Assembly (NCBI GenBank): GCA_008828725.1
Contig: MEHQ01003271.1
Location: 30,975-94,974 of the forward strand
Direction: 5' to 3'
DNA from: Saccharina japonica
Lineage: Eukaryota; Sar; Phaeophyceae; Laminariales; Laminariaceae
DNA: 64,000 nt
The translations under genes and the position numbers were made by a program. The notes under the pieces were generated by a model. That model made no database searches and had not been told where the DNA came from. It was given only the letters and a program-made list of their open reading frames with translations. Positions within the stretch are counted from its first letter, which is position 1. Each line of letters opens with the position of its first letter. Of this stretch, positions 53,850-62,200 are shown piece after piece.

Positions 53850-56800
53850 ATGGCCGTCATGTCCCACGTCTTGGACGTAAACTACGACACGCCCCACCAC
53901 GACAGCGACTACCACCCCCATGAACACGCCAACAACCACCACAACAACCAGGACCATCGCCTCGTACACGACCGCGAACATCACTTCCGTGACGACGGCG
54001 ACAATGGCAAGGCGAGGGCCAGCAACTTCCGGGGTTCATCTGAGGACGCAAACGTCAAGTTTGGCCAGAGCCGAGGCGATCTCAAGCTGGGGACCGAACT
54101 CTCACAGTGCGTCGAGCTCGATCTGATGGAGCTCGAAGAGGTGCACGACAGCATCAGCTTCACTAGCCTCGTATCTGACGTGACTTGTCGTGTCCTGAGC
54201 GTTTACAGACGCCGCCACGATGGCGTTGACCACCGCCACCGCCCTACCATCGAAAACGGACACAACACGGTGGACGCCAACCACCTCCAGGTCTTGCAGG
54301 ACGATGAACCCGTCGGCGCAAAGCGGAGGCCAATAGACGTCACACTATCCGCCTTCGTCTGGGCGTACGGGGACCTCGGGCTTGCGGCCAATCCCGAACA
54401 CCGCCAACTCGGCGTGGCCCACTGCACGTCCGGCGTGACTTGTCGCGTCCTGACCCTTTACGGACACCGACACGATGACATTGACCGCCGCCATCCCCCG
54501 GCCATCAACAACAGACACGACACCGTTAACGCCAACCGCGCCCAGAGCTTGAACGAGGACCAACCCATCGGCGCTGGGCGGAGGCCAACAGACGTCACAC
54601 TAACCACCTTCGTTTGGGCGTACGGCGACCTCGGGCTTGCGGTACTCCCCGAACACCGCCAACTCGGCGTCGCCCACTGCATATCCGACGTGACTTGTCC
54701 CGTCCTGAGCCTTTACAAGCATCGCCGCGACGACATTGACCGCCACCGCCATCGCCTTACCATCGAGAACGGACACGATACCGTGGACGCCAACCGCGTC
54801 CAGAGCATTCGAGAGAACCACCCCGTCGGCGACAAGCGGAGGCCAACAGACGTCACACTCTCCACCTTCGTTCGGGCGTACGGGGATCTCAGGCTCGCGG
54901 TGCTTCCGGCTAACCGTCAACTCGGCGTGGCCCACTGCATGTCCAGCGTGACTTGTCGCGTCCTGAGCCTTTACAAGAACCGCCGCGACGACTTTGACCA
55001 CCGCCCTAGCGATGCCATCAAGACCGGACACGACACGCTGGACGCCAACCGCCTCCAGAGCTTGCAGGGAGACCAACCTGTCGGCGCTGGGCAGAGGCCA
55101 ACATACGTCACACTTCCCACCTTCGTCTGGGCGTACGGGGACCTCGGGCTTGCGGTACTTCCGGAGCACCGCCAACTCGGCGTTGCTCGCTGCACGACCG
55201 GCGTGACTTGTCGCGTCCTGAGCGTTTACGGACACCGACACGATGATATTGACCGCCACCGCTATCGCCCGACCATCGAAACCGGACACGACACGGAAGA
55301 CGCCAACCGCGGGGACCTCGGGCATGCGGTGCTTCCGCAACACGGCCAACTCGGCGTGGCCCACTTCATGTCCGACGTGACTTGTCGCGTCCTAAGCCTT
55401 TACAGAAACGGCCACGATGACATTGACCGCCACCGCCATCACCCTACGATCGAGAACGGACACGACAACGTGGACGCCAACTGCATCCAGAGCTTGCAAG
55501 AGGACAAACCCGTCGGCGACAAGCGGAGGCCAACAGACGTCACACTCTCCACCTTCGTTCGGGCGTACCAGGACCTCGGGCTTGCGTTGTTTCCGGCACA
55601 CCGTCAACTCGGCGTGGCCCACTGCATGTCCGGCGTGACTTGTCGCGTCCTGAGCCTTTACAAGAACCGCCGCGACGACTTTGACCACCGCCCTAGCGAT
55701 GCCATCAAGACCGGACACGACACGCTGGACGCCAACCGCCTCCAGAGCTTGCAGGGAGACCAACCTGTCGGCGCTGGGCAGAGGCCAACATACGTCACAC
55801 TTCCCACCTTCGTCTGGGCGTACGGGGACCTCAGGCTTGCGGTACTTCCGGAGCACGGCCAACTCGGCGTAGCTCACTGCACGTCCGGCGTGGCTTGTCG
55901 CGTCCTGAGCGTTTACGGACACCGACACGATGACATTGACCGCCACCGCCATCGCCCGACCATCGAAACCGGACACGACACGGAAGACGCCAACCGCGGG
56001 GACTTCGGGCATGCGGTGCTTCCGCAACACCGCCAACTCGGCGTGGCCCATTTCATGTCCGGCGTGACTTGTCGCGTCCTGAGACTTTACGGAAACCGCC
56101 GCGACTACATTGATCGCCACCGCCATCGCCTTACCATCGAGAACGGACACGACACCGTGGACGCCAACCGCCTCCTGAGCAGTCGAGAAAACCACCCCGT
56201 CGGCGCCAAGCGGAGGCCAACAGCCGTCACACTCTCCACCTTCGTTCGGGCGTACGGGGATCTCGGGCTTGCGGTGCTTCCGGCACACCGTCAACTCGGC
56301 GTGGCCCACTGCATGTCCGGCGTGACTTGTCGCGTCCTGAGCCTTTACAAGCACCGCCGCGACGACTTTGACCACCGCCCTAGCGATGCTATCAAGACCG
56401 GACACGACACGCTGGACGCCAACCGCCTCCAGATCTTGCAGGGAGACCAACTCGTCGGCGCTGGGCAGAGGCCAACATACGTCACACTTCCCACCTTCGT
56501 CTGGGCGTACGGGGACCTCGGGCTTGCGGTACTTCCGGAGCACCGCCAACTCGGCGTGGCTCACTGCACGATCGGCGTGACTTGTCGCGTCCTGAGCGTT
56601 TACGGACACCGACACGATGATATTGACCGCCACCGCGATCGCGCGACCATCGAAACCGGACACGATACGGAAGACGCCAACCGCGGAGACCTCGGGCATG
56701 CCGTGCTTCCGCAACACCGCCAACTCGGCGTGGCCCACTTCATGTCCGACGTGACTTGTCGCGTCCTGAGCCTTTACGGAAACCGCCACGACGACATTGA

Positions 56801-57653
56801 CCACCACCGCCATCACCCTACGATCGAGAACGGACACGACACCGTGGACGACAACCGCCTCCAGAGCTTGCAAGAGGACAAACCCGTCGGCGACAAGCGG
56901 AGGCCATCAGACGTCACACTCTCCACCTTCGTTCGGGCGTACCGAGACCTCGGGCTTGCGTCGTTTCCGGCACACCGTCAACTCGGCGTGGCCCACTGCA
57001 TGTCCGGTGTGACTTGTCGCGTCCTGAGCCTTTACAAGAACCGCCGCGACGATTTTGACCACCGCCCTAGCGATGCCATCAAGACCGGACACGGCACGCT
57101 GGACGCCAACCGCCTCCAGATCTTGCAGGAAGACCAACCTGTCGGCGCTGGGCAGAGGCCAACATACGTCACACTTCCCACCTTCGTCTGGGCGTACGGG
57201 GACCTCGGGCTTGCGGCACGTCCGGAGCACCGCCAACTCGGCGTTGCTCGCTGCACGTCCGGCGTGACTTGTCGCGTCCTGAGCGTTTACGGACACCGGT
57301 ATGACCACATTGACCGCCGCCATCGCCCGACCATCGAAACCGGACACGAAACGGTGGACACCAACCACCTCCACAGCTCGCAGGAAGACAAACCCGTCGG
57401 CACTGAGCGGAGGCTAACAGACGTCACACTTCCCACCTTCGTGTGGGCGTACGGGGACCTTGGACGGGGCAAGGTCTCGGAGGAGAACGACGATATCTGC
57501 TTGGGCAGCTTTAGCGCAGAGCACGATGATCTCGATGCAGGGGACTACTCGACGCACGACAGCACCAGGATATCCGTGTATGGAGCGTGCTTGTATTTAC
57601 TGAGGGTAGTATACATGGTGAGCGTCGGTTTGTACTGGGTGTTTTTCCTATAG
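53850..57653 (+). CDS. Gene 2: large tandem-repeat protein, 14 units, hydrophobic C-terminus
   Basis: 1267 codons from the first ATG; possibly extended to 53814 if an upstream exon exists. Family not recognised. Residues 1-50 are His/Asn/Asp-rich. Fourteen units follow with the signature C-x5-C-R-V-L-S-[VL]-Y, then a basic/acidic stretch (HRHDDIDRHR), TGHDTVDANR, a RRPTDVTL segment and FVWAYGDLGLAVLPEHRQLG. Long units are 85-86 aa. Units 5, 8 and 11 are 58 aa through the same in-frame loss of about 28 residues after DANR, and their first Cys is replaced by Phe (HFMSDVTC). From unit 4 on, a three-unit block (long-short-long) repeats. The chain ends with about 24 hydrophobic residues finishing VGLYWVFFL, matching gene 1 and suggesting the same GPI- or tail-anchored surface destination. 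Each unit has two Cys against six in gene 1. Antisense frames (for example 55392-56873) are also open because the unit lengths are divisible by 3. Confidence 0.7.
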   Translation: MAVMSHVLDVNYDTPHHDSDYHPHEHANNHHNNQDHRLVHDREHHFRDDGDNGKARASNFRGSSEDANVKFGQSRGDLKLGTELSQCVELDLMELEEVHDSISFTSLVSDVTCRVLSVYRRRHDGVDHRHRPTIENGHNTVDANHLQVLQDDEPVGAKRRPIDVTLSAFVWAYGDLGLAANPEHRQLGVAHCTSGVTCRVLTLYGHRHDDIDRRHPPAINNRHDTVNANRAQSLNEDQPIGAGRRPTDVTLTTFVWAYGDLGLAVLPEHRQLGVAHCISDVTCPVLSLYKHRRDDIDRHRHRLTIENGHDTVDANRVQSIRENHPVGDKRRPTDVTLSTFVRAYGDLRLAVLPANRQLGVAHCMSSVTCRVLSLYKNRRDDFDHRPSDAIKTGHDTLDANRLQSLQGDQPVGAGQRPTYVTLPTFVWAYGDLGLAVLPEHRQLGVARCTTGVTCRVLSVYGHRHDDIDRHRYRPTIETGHDTEDANRGDLGHAVLPQHGQLGVAHFMSDVTCRVLSLYRNGHDDIDRHRHHPTIENGHDNVDANCIQSLQEDKPVGDKRRPTDVTLSTFVRAYQDLGLALFPAHRQLGVAHCMSGVTCRVLSLYKNRRDDFDHRPSDAIKTGHDTLDANRLQSLQGDQPVGAGQRPTYVTLPTFVWAYGDLRLAVLPEHGQLGVAHCTSGVACRVLSVYGHRHDDIDRHRHRPTIETGHDTEDANRGDFGHAVLPQHRQLGVAHFMSGVTCRVLRLYGNRRDYIDRHRHRLTIENGHDTVDANRLLSSRENHPVGAKRRPTAVTLSTFVRAYGDLGLAVLPAHRQLGVAHCMSGVTCRVLSLYKHRRDDFDHRPSDAIKTGHDTLDANRLQILQGDQLVGAGQRPTYVTLPTFVWAYGDLGLAVLPEHRQLGVAHCTIGVTCRVLSVYGHRHDDIDRHRDRATIETGHDTEDANRGDLGHAVLPQHRQLGVAHFMSDVTCRVLSLYGNRHDDIDHHRHHPTIENGHDTVDDNRLQSLQEDKPVGDKRRPSDVTLSTFVRAYRDLGLASFPAHRQLGVAHCMSGVTCRVLSLYKNRRDDFDHRPSDAIKTGHGTLDANRLQILQEDQPVGAGQRPTYVTLPTFVWAYGDLGLAARPEHRQLGVARCTSGVTCRVLSVYGHRYDHIDRRHRPTIETGHETVDTNHLHSSQEDKPVGTERRLTDVTLPTFVWAYGDLGRGKVSEENDDICLGSFSAEHDDLDAGDYSTHDSTRISVYGACLYLLRVVYMVSVGLYWVFFL

Positions 57654-58560
57654 AGTGGTACTCATGTTCTAGGTAAATATCCTAGCACACATCTTGGTTT
57701 CATTGTCGAGCGTATAATATGTGGTAAGCGTCGGTCCACTATACTGCTAGTCTGATGTAGCATGTACCCTTGTGGTATGTCGCTATGGCATCGTTTTTAC
57801 TATTTGAGGATGGTATCGTGGGCGTCTGTTTGTTTATTCAACTAATTCCCCCGTTAATACAAAATCTGGGGTGTAGCCTCTTGCTACGTTATTAGTGTGC
57901 CTTGGTTCTGTTTTGGGGGATGAGTATAATGAAGGGTTGATTATTCTACCGATACTTCGTGCGGTACTGTGTTGTATACCCTTTGGTACGCTGTTATCAC
58001 ATTTCACGGTTCGTGCTTTCTGTAGCTTGAGTAAACGCAACTCGACGCGACACCAAACGATGCGCGTCGGGCTCCATTAACACCCGACTCGCAGACATAG
58101 ACCGGGCCGGAATGGGGGGAGGGGGGGTAAGTTCAGAGGGGGGAAGAAATCTGATCTGTAACTTGCGTTCGACCGGAGTAAAATCAGTCGGGGGCACGTA
58201 TGTATCTGCGTTTAAAACCATCATAGAAAGAAGAACGTAAAATAGTGAGTCTTCTACGTATTCGGGTGTTTTAACAGCAAACCGGGTTATGGTTTCGGTC
58301 ATGACCCCGTCTCAAAACCGTTTTCTGTTTTCCAGTTTTTGCGCGATGACGTGTGTAGTTTAGTGGGTTACGGGACTCACGGTTTAGCCCGAACCATGTG
58401 CCGTGGTTGTTTATTGTGCGTGATTAATGCCGTGTTGCAGCGTGTACGATAAGCGTTAGGAGAAGAGAAAGTAGTGGGTAAATTTGCTCCACATACATGG
58501 TACTGTTTTTGTTTCTCGTTCGTTTGTTTTTTCTGTCTACCCTGTGCTTCTTAATTCGCT
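57654..58560 (+). other. 3' flank of gene 2, conserved with gene 1 flank (inverted)
   Basis: Non-coding. Blocks shared with the left arm in reverse order and orientation include AGCTTGAGTAAACGCA (58024-58039), CGATGCGCGTCGGGCTC (58058-58074), GGTTTCGGTCATGA (58291-58304) and the CTGTCTACCCTGTGC region (about 58535-58550). A degenerate echo of the terminal coding words (GGTAAGCGTCGGT) lies just after the stop, near 57722. Confidence 0.7.
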
Positions 58561-58575
58561 TGATGTGGGATGTGC

Positions 58576-58649
58576 GTAAGCGTTTAGTGGCTTTCGCTGC
58601 GCACGGGGTTTCGACACTCGTTGTGCGCAAGTCGCCGAATGTTTAGCAC
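58576..58649 (-). other. 74-nt conserved hairpin element, right copy
   Basis: Reverse complement of 8005-8078. The 29-nt block 58576-58604 and the 28-nt block 58622-58649 are each identical to the left-arm copies; only the 17-nt centre differs. The outer stem TGCGCAC/GTGCGCA is kept. The inner stem seen in the left copies at 7821 and 10272 is not. Confidence 0.75.
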
Positions 58650-59089
58650 ATAAAGGTCAACGAAGTACAGCATCTCTTGGAGATGGGTGCAAATTGTATG
58701 CGTGGGGGTTGAAACCGATATTGTCGTTGGTTTGAGGTGTTCAGTGAAGGGAGAGTATGGGTGTGGTGACATGCGTCTGTCCTGGGGGAGGGACGGGGTG
58801 GGAGTAGATTGATCGTCTCGCCTCGTTTTGTGTTAGTTTGTTTGACAATGTTTTTGTCAGAGCGCGACATAGGAACGATGAAGAGAAGTATGTCCGAGAT
58901 ATAATATGTTTAATGAATATGCTCATTGAATGGCAAACCTGAATGACGAATGCTGCCGTTGATCCACAAAATATGTATCTATCTGTTCTTGTGTCGAAGG
59001 TCCACTTTATCATGGCATGGCCTCGAACGACGATGAGCAACTCCTGCTCAATATCGTGTGTTCCATATACATATTTCTGTGTTCCGACT
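58650..59089. other. 3' flank of gene 2, continued
   Basis: Further matches to 7385-7720 inverted: GGTGTGGTGACATGCG near 58762, a G-rich tract (58785-58800), CTCG(C)CTCGTTTTGTGT near 58818, and the 58985-59089 block. No gene. Confidence 0.6.
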
Positions 59090-59360
59090 GCCCCAGCAAA
59101 CGACTGACACACGAGTGGAGGAAAAGGCACCAACCCCCGTAGAAGCCGCCGATACCTTGCTTTTTCACGCAAAGACCGACAAACGAGTCGCGCAAAAAAC
59201 ATTTTCCTCAGAGGCCAATATATCTGGCCGCCAACACCTTGCTTGCCTGCGAGAGACCGACACACGAGTCGCGCGGGAACCACCTTAGCGATATCTCTAT
59301 TTAGTCGCCAACACATTGCTTGCCCGCGAAAGACCGACACACGAGTCTCGCAGAAAGCAG
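59090..59360 (-). repeat. CGACTCGTGTGTCGG degenerate repeat, right arm
   Basis: Reverse-complement copies (GACCGACACACGAGTCGCGC) near 59105, 59167, 59259 and 59331, each after a GGCxGCCAACAxxTTGCTTG word. Same unit as 6465-7372. A further copy is at 59640-59705. Confidence 0.75.
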
Positions 59361-60104
59361 TTTAGGGCCGTTGTCATCGAAGAATGGTTTGTCCTACATT
59401 TACTGTTTTTTTAGCATGTTTTAACCTGTTTTGTTCTCCTGGGTTTCCTGTATTTTGTTTCATAAAATCAGAATGCTATGTAGGCGTTCCTCATTTTGTT
59501 TACTTCTGTAGAATGTGCTAAATATTATGCGGTAGGAAAAATCCGGTTTGTCGTGTTTTGTCTTTTTTGTTCGGAAAAAAAGAGGTAACACAATGAAAAC
59601 GTTCTTCGATAATAACGGCCCTAAGTGGTCATTTTGTGTGGCCACAACCAAACGCCTTGCTTGCCCGTGAACGACCGAGACACGAGTCGCGCAGAAAGCA
59701 GTTTAGAACCGTTAATATCGAAACACGGTTTGTCCTAAATTTACTGTTTTTTCCGGAGGTTTTCACCTGTTTTGTTTTCCTGTGATTCTTGCTCATAAGC
59801 GAAGAATGCCAGGTAGGCGTTCCTCGTTTTTTTCCTTCGTTTGAATGTCCTAAACATGCTCTAGGCAAAATCCGTTTTCTCGTGTTTTGTCTTTTTTCCC
59901 AAGAAAAGAGTAAACACAGGGAAAACGTTCTTCGATAATAAGGGCCCTTAGCGGTAAATTTGTTTAGCCACTAACGCCTTGCTTGTTTGCGAACGACCGG
60001 CAACATAAAGAAGCCGATGGCATACAACATTCTCGTCGCCAGCATTGTTTTGCTGAATCTCGAGCCCAACAACAACGTTTTGTTTAACCGCTGCATATAC
60101 TATA
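59361..60104. repeat. CAGGAAAA-family dispersed repeat, two tandem copies
   Basis: Two related blocks of about 320 bp (59364-59640 and 59703-59960). Each starts near CCGTTRTYATCGAAR, contains TTTACTGTTTTTT…TTTTCACCTGTTTTGTT, and ends TTCTTCGATAATAA(C/G)GGCCCTTAG. They are separated by the CGACTCGTG unit. The same ending occurs near 6970 (GGTCCTTAAG). Confidence 0.6.
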
Positions 60105-62200
60105 TATATGTATGGGTTTCATCCCTGCGTTTTCCGAGCCCGACGCCCATTGGTCGAGGGGGGGGGGCAGCCAGCCCTCGGCCAATGAGGGCCGCGACAC
60201 GCGCGAGGAGAGTTGTCCCTCGTTGGAACCCCCAGTTCTGCCGCGCACGGGGGCGATAGGGCCCCATCTCCGGTTCGGAAATCCCTCCATACATATACAA
60301 CTCCCTCAACGCCGAGACGAAAACCGAGGTCCCTCGCACCGACACCGCCGCGCATGGTGTGGAAACCCCAGCAGCACCGGCCGATAGGTGATTGGCTACG
60401 GCTCGAACATCTGATCAGATCCGCTAACGGACGATATGATACCATCCCTGGATCGGAAATTACGCCACTCATCCACGAATCCCACAGTCTGGGAACGATT
60501 GGGCCCAAGAAATGACTCCGTGTCTCTAAAACTTTGACCACCCGCGGACGAATGAATTGAACCCCCGGGTCGAAACCTCCCCGCACGGCGTGGAAACCGC
60601 AGTCCCACCGGCCGATCGCTGATTGGCTGGCCCAGGGCAATAAAATGAAACCAGCGCCACCCGGGGACAATAGGGTCCCAATTCAGGATCGGAAAAAAAC
60701 CCCGATACCTCTACAACTCCCACAAACCGGTATCGAAAACGGAGTTCCCCCGGGTCGACACCGTCTCACATGGTGTGGAAAACCTTACCCCACCGATTGA
60801 TCGCTGATTGGCTGGGCCTCGAAAATATAGCCAGCCCAACCCGGGGATCATAGAGCCCTATCACCGTCGGAAACCCCTCCATACAATTGAAACCCCAACA
60901 GTCTGGAGACGAAAGCTGAGATCTCCCGAGTGGACACCGCCCAGCAAGGTGTGAAAACCCTTGCCCCACCGGCTGATCGCTGATTTGGCTGGGGCTCGGA
61001 AATAAAACCCGCACCACCTCGGGATGCCTCATTCCCGGTTCTGTAATCCCTCCATGTATCTACAACTCTAAAAATCCGTTTCGAAAATCGACATTCCCCT
61101 GGTGGACACGCCCCGCACTGCGTGTAAACCCCAACAGCACCGGTCGATCAACGATGGTATGGGGCTCGGAAATAAAGCCAGCCCCACCGGGGGGCGATAC
61201 GGTATCATCCACGAATGGGCAATCCCGCCACATATCTACAACTCCAATAACCTGGGCACGAAAACCGAGATCCCCCGGGTCGGCACCGCCACCAACAGTG
61301 TGGAAACCCCAACCGCACTGGCTATATCACTGACTGGCTGGTTTAGCTTTAACGGCCAGCCGCATGCGGGGAGGACAAGGTCCACTCTCCTGATAAGAAA
61401 TCATTCCATACAGTCACAACAGCAACAACCAAGAAAAACGAAAATGATCCCACGGGTCGATACCGCCCAGCACGGTATATACACCCCAAACCCACTGGCT
61501 CTATCACCGATTGACTGACGTTTGGGGAGCCAGTCCATACCTCTCTCCCAGGTCGATATCGCCCCGCACGGTGTGGAAACCCAAACCGACTGGCTCTATC
61601 ACCGTTTGGCTGAGGTTCGGGCAGCTAGCCCCACCCGGACAGGATAGTATTTGATCCCCGCACAATAAACACATCCATACATTTACACCTCCAACGCATT
61701 GGGGACGAATATAGTGACTCCCCGGGTCGACACCAACCTCGCACGGTGTGGACATCCCAGCCCCGCTGGCCTATCGCTGATTGGCTGGAGCTTGAAAATA
61801 AACCCAGCGCCACCCGGGGACGATAAGGTCTCATTGCCGGATCGGAAATCCCTCGGTGAATATAGAACTCCACTAACACGGAGACAAACGTCGACTTTCC
61901 CCCGGTCAAGATCGCCCCGCACGGTGTGGAAACCTCAACCCCACTGACCAATTATTGACTGGCTGGAACTCGAAAATAAAGCCAGCACCACCCGGGGACG
62001 ATAGGGCGCCATCCACGGTTCGGAAATCTCTTTGTACATTTAGAACTCCAACTAATCGGGGATGAAAACCGAGTTCGCCCGGTTCGACACTGACCCGCAC
62101 GACGTGGAAACCCCAACTCTACTGGCTCTATCACTGATTGACTGGGGTTCCTTCGGGGGTATGAAGCACGCGGGGAGGGTAAAGTCCTATGGCCGGATAA
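60105..62200 (+). repeat. Satellite, period about 176 bp, about eleven units
   Basis: The landmark CTGATTGGCTGG (or close variants) recurs near 60391, 60617, 60803, 60982, 61158, 61330, 61506, 61599, 61772, 61948 and 62129. Most spacings are 172-186 bp; one unit is shortened to about 93 bp and the first spacing is 226. The other landmarks in each unit, in order, are CACCCGGGGACGATAGGG, CGGAAATCCCTCCATAC, CAACTCC, ACGAAAACCGAG, CCCGGGTCGACACC and GCACGGTGTGGAAACCCC. The units are 20-30% diverged. Frames through it differ between units. Confidence 0.85.

Noticed and set aside
53258..53923. 221-codon Leu/Ser/Tyr/Pro-rich plus frame
   Set aside because: It runs along the CT-rich tract upstream of gene 2 and overlaps the gene in another frame; composition explains it.
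54600..57374. Minus-strand frames (up to 493 codons) across gene 2
   Set aside because: Same reason: antisense of an in-frame repeat array. They do not match either strand of gene 1.
6960..59960. AACGGTCCTTAAG-like words resembling a homing-endonuclease site in large-subunit rRNA
   Set aside because: The similarity is short and the words sit in the CAGGAAAA dispersed repeat; there is no rRNA sequence around them.
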